64,000 nucleotides of DNA from an uncultured Lachnospiraceae bacterium (GTDB lineage: Bacteria > Bacillota > Clostridia > Lachnospirales > Lachnospiraceae), in NCBI GenBank assembly GCA_947037115.1, contig CAMQTN010000001.1, forward strand, positions 1-64,000, read 5' to 3'. Positions 35,730-44,148 of the stretch are shown here, in pieces; position 1 is the stretch's first letter, and each line of letters opens with the position of its first letter. The notes beneath the pieces are model-generated. The model saw only the letters and a program-made list of their open reading frames with translations, did not search any database and was not told the DNA's origin. Both the position numbers and the translations under genes were made by a program.

Positions 35730-36240
35730 CCTGCATTGTCTGACGAAGTTTTTTCAGCAGACGGGTCAGAGGTTTATATAAGACCAGTGTAAGTACAAAA
35801 TTTCCGCCGCAGTGCAGGATATCATAGGGGATCCCGGCGGTCCAGTAGGCGAAGGCCGCGCCGATGCCTCCCGGGATCAGATAGGGTAAGGCGCAGAGAG
35901 CGCCGAACAGCAGGCCGAAAGCACCCGAAACCGTGGCCCAGAGAATGGCGTTGTCCAGCTTTTGGAGCACCAGGACAAGCAGTGCCAGAATGCTCCAGAT
36001 GTACAGGTAGCTGAACCACCAGACCCCGAAGCCGAAAATCAGGCCTTCCAGCAGAACAAAGACGTATATGGGAAAAAAGACCTGTTTTTTGTAGGTCAGT
36101 GTATAGATGATAATCAGGGTGGTGACGGGTTCAATGTTGGGAAGCGGCGCCATGGCAAGCTGTCCTGCCAGAAGAATGGCGCCCAGAAGCCCCATTGTAA
36201 CGATGTGTGCTATCACATTTGAAGAATTGTCCTGTTCCAT
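35713..36240 (-). CDS. ECF transporter S component (vitamin-type substrate binder)
   Basis: A 175-residue, very hydrophobic protein with about six helices, the size and layout of energy-coupling-factor S components. Parts such as NIEPVTTLIIIYTLTYKK and an end rich in LYKPLTRLLKKL fit this group. The shared ATPases and T protein are not in the window. Its operon partner is a DUF4430 protein, related to the cobalamin-binding domain of transcobalamin/intrinsic factor, so cobalamin or a similar corrinoid is the likeliest substrate. No cobalamin riboswitch is seen upstream. Confidence 0.72.
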   Translation of the reverse strand: MEQDNSSNVIAHIVTMGLLGAILLAGQLAMAPLPNIEPVTTLIIIYTLTYKKQVFFPIYVFVLLEGLIFGFGVWWFSYLYIWSILALLVLVLQKLDNAILWATVSGAFGLLFGALCALPYLIPGGIGAAFAYWTAGIPYDILHCGGNFVLTLVLYKPLTRLLKKLRQTMQDGRPL

Positions 36241-36262
36241 GGCGTACCCGGTCCTTTCGGAA

Positions 36263-36661
36263 TCAATATCCTGTGGTGAGGGTCAGCTCGTACTTGTCCC
36301 CGTCTGCGAGGGGCGTCTGATCGGCGGAGGTGTTTACCATTTCCTGATTTTTAGTGATACACCACCATTCCTGTGCGGCGTCATCTGCCGTCTCCCCGTC
36401 CACCGTTGTGATGAAAAGACCGTAAGGGCCGTTTTCACCGCTGGCAATGGCTCCGTCGATGAGAAGTTCACCGAGAAATTCCCGATCCGTGTGACAGGTG
36501 AAGGTTTTCAGGGACGCATCCCGGTGGATCACGTCGATGGTGACGGTTTTTTCGCCTGTTTTGCCGTTCTGTCTTGTAAAGCGGTAAACGCCCAGCAGTG
36601 CGGCAGCTACAATCAGCAGTGCGGCAAGAGCAAGAAAGACTCTTTTCTGTTGTGTTTTCAA
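36263..36661 (-). CDS. Membrane-anchored DUF4430 (transcobalamin-like) protein
   Basis: 132 residues: an N-terminal signal/anchor (8-25), then a DUF4430 domain (about 55-130) with EFLGELLIDG, GPYGLFITTVDGE and AAQEWWCITKNQE, matching the transcobalamin-like fold. It starts at TTG on the minus strand with AAGGAG nine bases upstream. It lies 22 bases before the ECF S-component gene and behind a good promoter. Likely an external ligand-capturing partner of the transporter. Confidence 0.8.
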   Translation of the reverse strand: MKTQQKRVFLALAALLIVAAALLGVYRFTRQNGKTGEKTVTIDVIHRDASLKTFTCHTDREFLGELLIDGAIASGENGPYGLFITTVDGETADDAAQEWWCITKNQEMVNTSADQTPLADGDKYELTLTTGY

Positions 36662-36715
36662 GTCAGGATTCTCCTTTTTCCTTTATTCTCAGTAAATCAG
36701 TAGACCTAGAATAAA

Positions 36716-36744
36716 ATCATAAGATATATCGGAAGGAAATGCAA
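36716..36744 (-). promoter_or_regulatory. Sigma-A promoter for DUF4430-ECF operon
   Basis: Read on the minus strand: TTGCAT (36744-36739), a 17-base spacer, then TATGAT (36721-36716). It is placed back-to-back with the chemoreceptor promoter, the two -35 elements being 16 bases apart. Confidence 0.7.
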
Positions 36745-36760
36745 GGGAAAAAAATTTCCG

Positions 36761-36789
36761 TTGACAAGGGGTCGGATTCCTCTTATAGT
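36761..36789 (+). promoter_or_regulatory. Sigma-A promoter for the chemoreceptor gene
   Basis: TTGACA at 36761-36766, 17-base spacer, TATAGT at 36784-36789. A LacI-type operator starts ten bases further on, where it would cover the start of transcription. Confidence 0.78.
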
Positions 36790-36798
36790 TAATTTATC

Positions 36799-36814
36799 GG
36801 AAGTAAAACGTTTA
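36799..36814 (+). promoter_or_regulatory. LacI-family operator, copy 1
   Basis: GGAAGTAAAACGTTTA contains the near-palindrome TAAAACGTTTA with the central CG step typical of LacI/PurR/CcpA-family sites. Fifteen bases (GGAAGTAAAACGTTT) recur exactly at 39018 before the lacI-type gene. Its position just past the -10 predicts repression by blocking initiation. Confidence 0.68.
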
Positions 36815-36904
36815 ACATAAGTAACTGTAACAGGTACTGATATCATGCGGATGATAAGGGGAAACGGTACGAAAAGAGGGCTGTCGCGGCAAGGAGAGGG
36901 AGAG

Positions 36905-38953
36905 ATGAGGGGATTGAAGTTTGGACTGAGTACAAAGATTATGGTGTGTATTTTGACCATGCAGGTTATCGTTATGGGGGCAATGACTTTGTTTGTCGGC
37001 AATACGATTACAGACAATACAAAGAAAAGTACCACGAACAACATGGAGACGGTGGTGGAGGAGCGGAGCCGGATCATAGAGAATTATGTGCAGGAGGTGG
37101 AGAAGACGCTCACCGCTTACAGCCGTGCGGGAGAGATTATGGCGGTGCTGAAAAATCCGACGGACGAGGCGGCTGTGGCGGCGGCGCAGGCCTATACGGA
37201 GAAGTTTTCAGCGGATGTGGGCAATCTGGAGGGACTCTATGTAAGCGAGTGGAACACCCACGTGCTCGCACATACCAATGCGGCGGTCGTGGGCATTACC
37301 ACCAGAGAGGGGGATTCCTTAAAGGCGCTGCAGGACGCCATGCTCGCGGCCAATGGCGTTTATAATACGGGAATTATCATATCCCCCGCCAGCGGGCAGC
37401 AGATTGTGTCCATTTACCGGGCGGTTCTTGATGAGAGCGGAAATCCTGTCGGTCTGGTAGGAGGAGGCGTCTTCACCACAGGGCTGATCCAGATTCTGGA
37501 CTCCCTGACCATGCAGGGTATGGAAAATGCGCAATACTGCATGGTAAATGTGACAAACGGACAGTACATATTCTGTGAGGACAGTGAAAAGATTGCCGTG
37601 GAGGCGCAGGAGACCTATATCCGGGAGCTGTGCGGAAAGTATGCCGGAAACACGGAAAACGCCATCGGTTTTACGGAGTATGAGGAGAACGGCCAAAGTA
37701 ACATTGCCACCTATTATTATATGGCGAACCGGGGGTGGCTGTTTATCGTGTCCGACAGCGCAGAGGAGATTTTTGCCACGACCGACACCCTGAAACAGAT
37801 CATGACGCTTTTTGTGGTGGCGGCGCTGCTTGTACTGCTGGTGGTGTCAGTGGTGATCATCAGAGGTTTTATGAGCCCGCTGGGCGCGATCGAGGAAAGC
37901 ATCGTGGCCCTACAGGAGTTTAACATAGCGGATAATCCGGAAATTCAGAAGCATGTGCAGCGGAAGGATGAGCTTGGCAGCATTGCGGAGGCCACAGACG
38001 GTCTGATCCACTCGCTGCAGACCATCTCGGACACGTTGAACGACTGTTCCCGGTCCCTCAATGAAAAGGCGGAGAGTATGCAGGATTCCGCCAGATCCCT
38101 GGCGGACGGCACGTCGGACAATATCGCGGTTACACAGCAGCTGTCGGCGTCCATGGAAAATACGAATGCCCTTGTCAGAAATGTGAATACGGAGATTGAC
38201 AGCATCAATCATTTGACGGATATTATTTTAGAAGGCATTAAATCTTCGGTGAGTGCCAGCGATCATATGATCGTAGGGGCCATGGACATGAAGGAGCAGG
38301 CCGATTTTGCCTACCGGAATGGGGAAACGAAGCTGGACGAGACCAGAGAGGCGATTCAGGAGGCCATCGAGAAGCTGAGGAGCCTGACCAGGATCAACGA
38401 GCTGGCCTCAGAGATTTTAAGCATAGCGGGCAAGACGAACCTGCTGTCCCTCAATGCCTCCATTGAAGCGGCCAGAGCCGGTGAAGCGGGAAAAGGCTTT
38501 GCCGTGGTGGCGGGTTCCATTGCCAATCTGGCGGAGATTTCCAGGGATACGGCTTCCTCCATCCAGGATATCTGCGGGGAGGCCAACAGCAGCATTGCCA
38601 CCGTCAATACGTGTTTTGAATCCATCATTTCCTTCATTGAGCAGGATGTGGTGGTACAATTCAGAGGGTTTGCGGAGAAATCGACGGACTACAGCGATGC
38701 GGTGGGCGGGATCAAGGATAAGCTGGATGAGATGCTTGACGCGGTAAAAAGGCTGGAGAACTCCGTGACACAGATAGCCGAGAACGCCAGTGACGTGGGG
38801 GAGATTATGGGGGAAAACCAGGACGCCATCGGCACGATTGTGGAAAAGAACGAGGTGACGGCCGTGATCGCGGGGACAACGCAGAATCAGGCAGTACAGA
38901 ACAGGGAGATGGCGGATCATCTTGGGGACATTGTTGGGAAATTTCACAGATAA
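36905..38953 (+). CDS. Methyl-accepting chemotaxis receptor
   Basis: 682 residues: membrane helix 1 (about 11-33), an extracellular Cache-like sensor of about 260 residues, membrane helix 2 (about 300-322), a HAMP region (about 323-375) and a cytoplasmic signalling coiled coil. The hairpin tip [20 protein letters not shown] near 510 is diagnostic. I chose ATG 36905 with AAGGAG at 36891-36896; in-frame ATGs at 36845 and 36851 lack a ribosome site. A promoter and a LacI-type operator lie directly upstream, so attraction to a sugar may be induced with its catabolism. No other chemotaxis gene is in the window. Confidence 0.92.
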   Translation: MRGLKFGLSTKIMVCILTMQVIVMGAMTLFVGNTITDNTKKSTTNNMETVVEERSRIIENYVQEVEKTLTAYSRAGEIMAVLKNPTDEAAVAAAQAYTEKFSADVGNLEGLYVSEWNTHVLAHTNAAVVGITTREGDSLKALQDAMLAANGVYNTGIIISPASGQQIVSIYRAVLDESGNPVGLVGGGVFTTGLIQILDSLTMQGMENAQYCMVNVTNGQYIFCEDSEKIAVEAQETYIRELCGKYAGNTENAIGFTEYEENGQSNIATYYYMANRGWLFIVSDSAEEIFATTDTLKQIMTLFVVAALLVLLVVSVVIIRGFMSPLGAIEESIVALQEFNIADNPEIQKHVQRKDELGSIAEATDGLIHSLQTISDTLNDCSRSLNEKAESMQDSARSLADGTSDNIAVTQQLSASMENTNALVRNVNTEIDSINHLTDIILEGIKSSVSASDHMIVGAMDMKEQADFAYRNGETKLDETREAIQEAIEKLRSLTRINELASEILSIAGKTNLLSLNASIEAARAGEAGKGFAVVAGSIANLAEISRDTASSIQDICGEANSSIATVNTCFESIISFIEQDVVVQFRGFAEKSTDYSDAVGGIKDKLDEMLDAVKRLENSVTQIAENASDVGEIMGENQDAIGTIVEKNEVTAVIAGTTQNQAVQNREMADHLGDIVGKFHR

Positions 38954-38974
38954 ATCAGCAGAGATGTTTGGACA

Positions 38975-39009
38975 GCAAATGGACGTCGGCAGTATCGGCG
39001 TCCGTTTGC
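38975..39009 (+). terminator. Long imperfect hairpin after the chemoreceptor gene
   Basis: GCAAATGGACG (38975-38985) pairs with CGTCCGTTTGC (38999-39009), one G-U pair, and pairing continues inward to a CAGTA loop. No T-run follows, so it may be a weak terminator or an RNA-stability element. Confidence 0.42.
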
Positions 39010-39017
39010 CGTTATAA

Positions 39018-39034
39018 GGAAGTAAAACGTTTTA
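39018..39034 (+). promoter_or_regulatory. LacI-family operator, copy 2
   Basis: GGAAGTAAAACGTTTTA, with the perfect palindrome AAAACGTTTT at its centre. It lies 40 bases before the lacI-type start codon, consistent with autoregulation. No clear -35/-10 pair is visible close to it. Confidence 0.68.
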
Positions 39035-39073
39035 TATCCGGGCGGACGTAAGCGAAAGGGAAAGGGCGCAGTT

Positions 39074-40144
39074 ATGGTGACAATCAGAGAGATAGCAGAT
39101 GCATGCGGCGTTTCCGTGGCCACAGTGTCCAATGTTTTGAACGGAAGGGCCAATGTGGGGGTGGAGACGAGAAAAAGAGTGCTGGAGGTGGTCAGACAGA
39201 AGGGGTATCAGCCGGATTATATTGCAAGAGGCCTGAGGAAGAGAAAGACCAATATGATCGGCATTATTGCGGAGGATATTGCGCAGTTTTCCACACCGGC
39301 GATTATGGAAGGCGCCATGGCATACTGTGAGGAGAAGAAATACCGGACGGTGATTCAGAATCTGCGTCTGTATGCAAGATGGGGGGAATTATGGTATGAA
39401 AATGAGAGCGCATACCGTTCGGTGCTTGACCCTGTCATACAGGAAATGATTTCCATTAAGGCAGAGGGGATTCTTTATGTGGCAGGACATGCCAGGGTCG
39501 TGCGGTACTTTCATGACGCTATGCCGGTTCCGACGGTGGTAGCCTATGCCTATACGCATTCACCGCATACGCCTGTTGTGGTTATGGACGATGAGAAGGC
39601 CGCCTGTAAAATGACAAGGCATCTGATCTCTATGGGCCACCGAAAAATAGGCGTTCTTGCCGGAAAAGTGGAGAACATACACACAGGAAGCCGTCTCAGG
39701 GGGTATCAGAGCGCTCTGTTTGAGGCTGGAATCCTGTATAATCCGGGCTGGGTACGCTATGGGGACTGGGAGCGGGAGTCTGGATACCGGTTTGCGGGAG
39801 AACTGTTTGAGGAGGGAGTGACGGCCATTTTCTGTATGAATGACCGGATGGCTGGCGGTGTGTACGACTATTTTATGGAACGGGGGATCAGGGTTGGAGA
39901 GGATATTTCCGTGACAGGCTTTGACAATCAGGAACTGTCGCAGTATTGCAGTCCAAAACTGACCACCATGGGGCTTCCGCTCAGGGAAATCGGTACGGAG
40001 GCCGCGGCCGTTTTGCTGGAACGGCTGAATCCGGAGGAGAACGGCGGGCAGATGGGCATTCTTGAGAAAAAGATTCCCTGTACTCTGATGAAGAGAAAAT
40101 CCGTGAAGGAAATTGCGGCGGCCCCCCTATCTGAGAAAAAATAA
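39074..40144 (+). CDS. LacI-family transcriptional regulator
   Basis: 356 residues: an N-terminal helix-turn-helix (VTIREIADACGVSVATVSNV, residues 2-21) and hinge helix, then a periplasmic-binding-protein-like sensor domain. VTGFDNQELSQYCSPKLTTM near 280 is typical of the C-terminal lobe. It is followed by sugar-metabolism genes and preceded by one of two identical operators. Effector unknown; the neighbouring GH43 and esterase suggest a plant-polysaccharide sugar. Confidence 0.92.
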   Translation: MVTIREIADACGVSVATVSNVLNGRANVGVETRKRVLEVVRQKGYQPDYIARGLRKRKTNMIGIIAEDIAQFSTPAIMEGAMAYCEEKKYRTVIQNLRLYARWGELWYENESAYRSVLDPVIQEMISIKAEGILYVAGHARVVRYFHDAMPVPTVVAYAYTHSPHTPVVVMDDEKAACKMTRHLISMGHRKIGVLAGKVENIHTGSRLRGYQSALFEAGILYNPGWVRYGDWERESGYRFAGELFEEGVTAIFCMNDRMAGGVYDYFMERGIRVGEDISVTGFDNQELSQYCSPKLTTMGLPLREIGTEAAAVLLERLNPEENGGQMGILEKKIPCTLMKRKSVKEIAAAPLSEKK

Positions 40145-40177
40145 ATATGGTATGATGACATAAGGAGGTATGGAAGT

Positions 40178-41884
40178 ATGAGAGGACCTACAGCACCGAA
40201 GGATCCCGAGAGCAGAAGAGCTTTCTTTTATGTGATGCTGGATAAAGAGATATTCGGCTCTCTCCAGCCGGACGGCCGGGCGATCCAGTATATTTACGAG
40301 GATATGGGCAGACTGGTGAACAGCGCCCAGGTAACGGGCAACGTTGCGGACGAGGAAATACTTGGCCTTTTGCAGGATGTGAAGGGCTTGCGCAGGCTGG
40401 TGCACAGCATCGGGGTGAGCGTGGAGACAAAGGACGGCAGCCAGAATGTGGAGTTTGCTTTCCAGATGTACGGGGAGAAGGACCGGCTGGGCGGCGGGAC
40501 AGTGATACGCCGCACGCTTTGCGGAGACGGCGCGGAGGTGCGGATTCATCTTTCCGAGCAGCAGTGGAGTGACGACGACAGGGAACCGGGACAGATTTTG
40601 TTTACCTTTGACAGGCCGGAACTTTTGGCAACGGCAAATGTCCGGTTTTTCCTGAATGACGGTTTTGAAGCGCCGGAGGTTTCAGAGGAGTCTGAGATTG
40701 ACGTGCTTTCTGCGGACTATCAGAATATGATCCGGCGTTCTCTCATGTATATGGGAGATACCGGGAGAGTCAGACGGGCCATAGGCAGGGCGCAGGACGG
40801 TGAACATGTGACCATCGCGTACATAGGCGGATCCATTACCCAGGGCGCCGGGGCCATACCAATCAATAGCGAGTGTTATGCATATAAGTCCTGGCAGAAC
40901 TTTGGGAAGCGTTTCGGGAAAGGGGACAATGTCCGTCTGGTCAAGGCAGGCGTGGGCGGAACCCCGTCGGAGCTGGGAATGATCCGGTTCGAGAGGGATG
41001 TGCTGCGGGACGGCAGTGTGGCGCCGGATATCGTGGTGGTGGAATTTGCGGTGAACGACGAGGGTGACGAGACGAAGGGAAACTGTTACGAGAGTCTGGT
41101 GAGGAAAATATTGACCCTGCCCAACAGTCCTGCGGTGGTACTTCTGTTCTCCGTCTTTGCGGACGACTGGAATCTGCAGGAGCGGCTTAAGGTGGTGGGG
41201 GAGCGGTACCGTCTTCCCATGGTCAGCGTGCGGGATGCGGTGACGCCTCAGTTTCGGCTGAAGCCGGGGGAGGGGCGTGTGCTGTCAAAGAACCAGTTTT
41301 TCTATGACATGTTTCATCCCACAAATGCCGGGCATACCATTATGGCGGACTGTCTGACTTACTTTTTTGAGCAGGCGGCAGGGAACAAAGGCGCCGGGGC
41401 GGACTTTTTGAAAGCCGGGCTGCCGGAGCCTGCCATTGGCGCCGATTTTGAGCGGGTGAAGCTTTTGGACCGGAAGGATCTGCCGGATGGGGTGACAGTT
41501 TCCTGCGGCAGTTTTTGCGCCACGGACAGGGACCTGCAGGCCGTGGAGATGGACGGGGAACTGACGTGCACGCCGGAGTTTCCCTATAACTGGATGCACA
41601 GTGAAGAAGAGGCCAAAACAGAGCCCTTTGTGCTGGAGATCGTCTGTAAAGCCCTGCTGCTTATCTTTAAGGACTCAGGTGAAGTGAAGGCGGGAAAGGC
41701 GGACGTGTTTGTGGACGGGGAGAGGAAGCTTACCGCAGATCCCCTTGTAAATGGATGGATTCACTGTAATCCGGTGATCCTGATTCAGGAGGAAGAGGCC
41801 AGAAAACATGTGATCCGGATGCAGATGGCGGCGGGAGATGAGAAGAAGGAATTTACGATTCTGGGATTTGGTTACGTGGAATAA
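40178..41884 (+). CDS. SGNH/GDSL hydrolase, probable carbohydrate esterase
   Basis: 568 residues in three parts. Residues 1-185 are a beta-rich domain I do not recognise. The middle SGNH domain has Ser219 in YIGGSITQGAG, the Gly in AGVGGTPSELG, Asn in EFAVNDEGDE, and the Asp377-x-x-His380 pair in DMFHPTNAGH. The C-terminal 170 residues resemble a beta-sandwich. No signal peptide. The context with GH43 and sugar catabolism suggests removal of acetyl or other acyl groups from oligosaccharides. AAGGAGG at 40162-40168 serves the ATG. Confidence 0.8.
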   Translation: MRGPTAPKDPESRRAFFYVMLDKEIFGSLQPDGRAIQYIYEDMGRLVNSAQVTGNVADEEILGLLQDVKGLRRLVHSIGVSVETKDGSQNVEFAFQMYGEKDRLGGGTVIRRTLCGDGAEVRIHLSEQQWSDDDREPGQILFTFDRPELLATANVRFFLNDGFEAPEVSEESEIDVLSADYQNMIRRSLMYMGDTGRVRRAIGRAQDGEHVTIAYIGGSITQGAGAIPINSECYAYKSWQNFGKRFGKGDNVRLVKAGVGGTPSELGMIRFERDVLRDGSVAPDIVVVEFAVNDEGDETKGNCYESLVRKILTLPNSPAVVLLFSVFADDWNLQERLKVVGERYRLPMVSVRDAVTPQFRLKPGEGRVLSKNQFFYDMFHPTNAGHTIMADCLTYFFEQAAGNKGAGADFLKAGLPEPAIGADFERVKLLDRKDLPDGVTVSCGSFCATDRDLQAVEMDGELTCTPEFPYNWMHSEEEAKTEPFVLEIVCKALLLIFKDSGEVKAGKADVFVDGERKLTADPLVNGWIHCNPVILIQEEEARKHVIRMQMAAGDEKKEFTILGFGYVE

Positions 41885-41905
41885 AGAATGGGAGAGAGGG
41901 TATCT

Positions 41906-43036
41906 ATGGGTGAGAAAAAAGCGGTGGTGGCAGGCCATATCTGCCTCGATATTACGCCTGTGTTTCCGAAACAGGCAGCAGGTATGGCAGGAAAGGCCCT
42001 TGCGCCGGGAAGTCTGATCCACATGGACGGCGTGGATGTGCACACAGGAGGGGCAGTGGCGAACACGGGGCTTGCCATGAAGAAACTGGGCGGGGATGTA
42101 CGCCTGCTGGGAAAGATCGGGTGCGACGCCTTTGGCGGAATTGTGAAAAATATTCTGGGTGAATACGATGCGGGAGACGCCCTGATTGAGACGGAGGATG
42201 CCTCCACATCTTACACGGTGGCGCTGGCGATCCCGGGCATTGACAGGATCTTTCTGCATGATCCGGGGGCAAACGATACTTTCTGCAAAGAAGATCTGGA
42301 TATGGATCTGATTCACGGCGCGGATTTGTTTCATTTTGGCTATCCCACACTCATGAAGAAAATGTACGAACATAACGGGGAAGAGTTTTTTTCGCTTCTG
42401 CGGGCCGTGAAGGAGACGGGAGCGGCCGTATCCCTCGATCTGGCGGCGGTTGATCCGGATTCTGCAGCCGCGGCGCAGGATTGGCGGTGGATTCTTTCGC
42501 AGGCGCTTCCTCTTGTGGATTTCTTTGTACCAAGCGTTGAGGAGCTATGCTATATGCTGGACGAAGAGCGGTACCGCTCGTGGAAGGAAAGAGCGGGCGG
42601 CAGGGACGTGACGGAGATTCTGTCCATGGAGGATATCAGGCCTCTGGGGAATCAGGTCCTTGAGATGGGAGCCGGCGCCGTTCTGATCAAGTGCGGTGCG
42701 CCGGGCATCTATTACAGGACGGGAAAAGGGCCGGATATGGAGGCGCTCTGTGGAAAGCTGGAGCTTCCCGTAGAGGAGTGGACGGATCAGGAAGGATTTG
42801 AGGCCAGCTATCGGCCGGACGCGGTGCGCTCCGGAACAGGGGCGGGAGACACCAGCATTGCGGCCTTTCTGATATCGGCGCTGCGGGGAAAGGGACTGAA
42901 AGCGGCAGTGGAGATGGCTGCGGGAGCGGGCGCCTGCTGCGTGAGCGCTTACGACGCGCTGAGCGGCATACCCACCTACGAGGCATTGGAGGAGAAAATC
43001 AGGCAGGGGTGGGAGAAAAATCCCTGTCGTATATAA
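41906..43036 (+). CDS. PfkB-family carbohydrate kinase
   Basis: 376 residues of ribokinase fold. HTGGAVANTGLAMKKLGGDV near residue 45 is the substrate-side signature, and SGTGAGDTSIAAF near 309 carries the catalytic Asp315 and anion hole. It starts at ATG 41906 with GAGAGG upstream; ATG 41888 is an in-frame alternative. The neighbours (SGNH esterase before, class II aldolase after) suggest it phosphorylates a sugar that the aldolase then cleaves. Confidence 0.88.
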   Translation: MGEKKAVVAGHICLDITPVFPKQAAGMAGKALAPGSLIHMDGVDVHTGGAVANTGLAMKKLGGDVRLLGKIGCDAFGGIVKNILGEYDAGDALIETEDASTSYTVALAIPGIDRIFLHDPGANDTFCKEDLDMDLIHGADLFHFGYPTLMKKMYEHNGEEFFSLLRAVKETGAAVSLDLAAVDPDSAAAAQDWRWILSQALPLVDFFVPSVEELCYMLDEERYRSWKERAGGRDVTEILSMEDIRPLGNQVLEMGAGAVLIKCGAPGIYYRTGKGPDMEALCGKLELPVEEWTDQEGFEASYRPDAVRSGTGAGDTSIAAFLISALRGKGLKAAVEMAAGAGACCVSAYDALSGIPTYEALEEKIRQGWEKNPCRI

Positions 43037-43063
43037 AAAAAGAGAAGAAAGGAAGAAAAAGTC

Positions 43064-43930
43064 ATGTTAGTCACGTTAAAAGAGATTCTTGCAATTGCGG
43101 AGGAGAGACAGATTGCGGTTGGCGCGTTCAATACGCCGAGCCTGACGAGCCTGCTGGCGATACGGGAGGCGGCGGAGGAACTTTCCCTGCCGGTGATCAT
43201 CCAGTTTGCCCAGTGCCATGAGCCCTGGATTCCGCTTTCCGTCATAGGAAAAATTATGGTGGATCACGCGAAGGAGGCGAAGGTGCCTGTGTGCGTGCAC
43301 CTGGACCATGGCGAGACGCTGCCGTATTTACAGCAGGCGCTGGATATCGGCTTTACCGGCATCATGTACGACGGCTCTACGCTTCCCTATGAGGAAAATC
43401 TGGAAAATACAAGAAAAGCAGTGGAGATGGCGGCGAAGACCGGCGCCAGCGTGGAGGCGGAGCTGGGCTCCATGGGGAAGAGAGAGAGCGGGGCCGGCGA
43501 CGGAAGCGGACAGGAGGACGACACGAAGATTTACACCGATCCCGCGCAGGCAAAACGGTTTGTGGAGGACAGCGGGATCGACGCTCTGGCATGCTCATTC
43601 GGCACGACCCACGGTATTTATCTGACACAGCCGAAGCTGGATTTCGACGTGGTGCGGAATGTGAGAAGTAAGACCGGAAATATGCCTGTGGTCATGCATG
43701 GCGGTTCCGGCGTCGGGAAAGAGGATTTCCACAAAGCGGTGCAGGCGGGCGTGCGGAAGATTAATTATTTTACATATATGGACAAGAGCGGTGGGTCAGC
43801 CTGTGCGGATTATATAGGGACATTGCAGAAAAACGAGCCGGTTTTCTTTTCGTCTGTTATCATGGAGGCGCAGAAAGCCATGAAAGAGAATGTGAAGGAG
43901 GCAATGAAAACTTTCGCGCTTATGGATTAG
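43064..43930 (+). CDS. Class II fructose/tagatose-bisphosphate aldolase family protein
   Basis: A 288-residue zinc-dependent aldolase barrel. HLDHGE at 79-84 carries catalytic Asp81 and zinc ligand His82; EAELGSMG near 136 and MHGGSGVGKEDFHKAVQAGV near 207 are the other signatures. Closest in style to FbaA/GatY/KbaY relatives. It ends the LacI-linked operon; its exact substrate depends on the unknown sugar. Confidence 0.9.
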   Translation: MLVTLKEILAIAEERQIAVGAFNTPSLTSLLAIREAAEELSLPVIIQFAQCHEPWIPLSVIGKIMVDHAKEAKVPVCVHLDHGETLPYLQQALDIGFTGIMYDGSTLPYEENLENTRKAVEMAAKTGASVEAELGSMGKRESGAGDGSGQEDDTKIYTDPAQAKRFVEDSGIDALACSFGTTHGIYLTQPKLDFDVVRNVRSKTGNMPVVMHGGSGVGKEDFHKAVQAGVRKINYFTYMDKSGGSACADYIGTLQKNEPVFFSSVIMEAQKAMKENVKEAMKTFALMD

Positions 43931-43975
43931 GGTGTAATGCGATGCCTAAATATTCCCCATATCCCTACGATTGTT

Positions 43976-43981
43976 TATAAT
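43976..43981 (+). promoter_or_regulatory. Possible -10 element for the Spo0A-like gene
   Basis: TATAAT at 43976-43981 is a perfect -10, but no convincing -35 is found 17 bases upstream. Transcription from here would give a leader of about 160 bases with hairpins at 44009-44021, 44038-44056 and 44067-44094. Confidence 0.35.
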
Positions 43982-44037
43982 AGTGTGAGAAGAAGTTCTG
44001 ATGCCTGCAGCAGGGGCTGCTTTGCGAAGGGCTTCCG

Positions 44038-44056
44038 GGATTTGCGCTGCAAATCC
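44038..44056. repeat. Hairpin in the gap before the Spo0A-like gene
   Basis: GGATTTGC (44038-44045) pairs perfectly with GCAAATCC (44049-44056) around GCT. It lies in the 218-base gap between the aldolase and the Spo0A-like gene, 11 bases before a second hairpin. Confidence 0.55.
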
Positions 44057-44066
44057 GCTTCACACG

Positions 44067-44094
44067 GGAGAATGCCCCAAAACGGGCATTTTCT
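44067..44094 (+). terminator. Terminator-like hairpin before the Spo0A-like gene
   Basis: An 11-pair stem (AATGCCC with GGGCATT as core, extended by GGAG/TTCT with G-U pairs) around loop CAAAAC; the right arm runs into TTTTCT. It may end the sugar operon or act as an attenuator in the leader of the next gene. Confidence 0.45.
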
Positions 44095-44148
44095 GCAGAG
44101 TAATGTCAATCAGGTTATCTGAGCATAAGGGGAAAATGGAGGAAACAA

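Noticed and set aside
36662..36760. Cobalamin riboswitch before the DUF4430-ECF pair
   Set aside because: The leader is about 50 bases and has no B12-box-like sequence.
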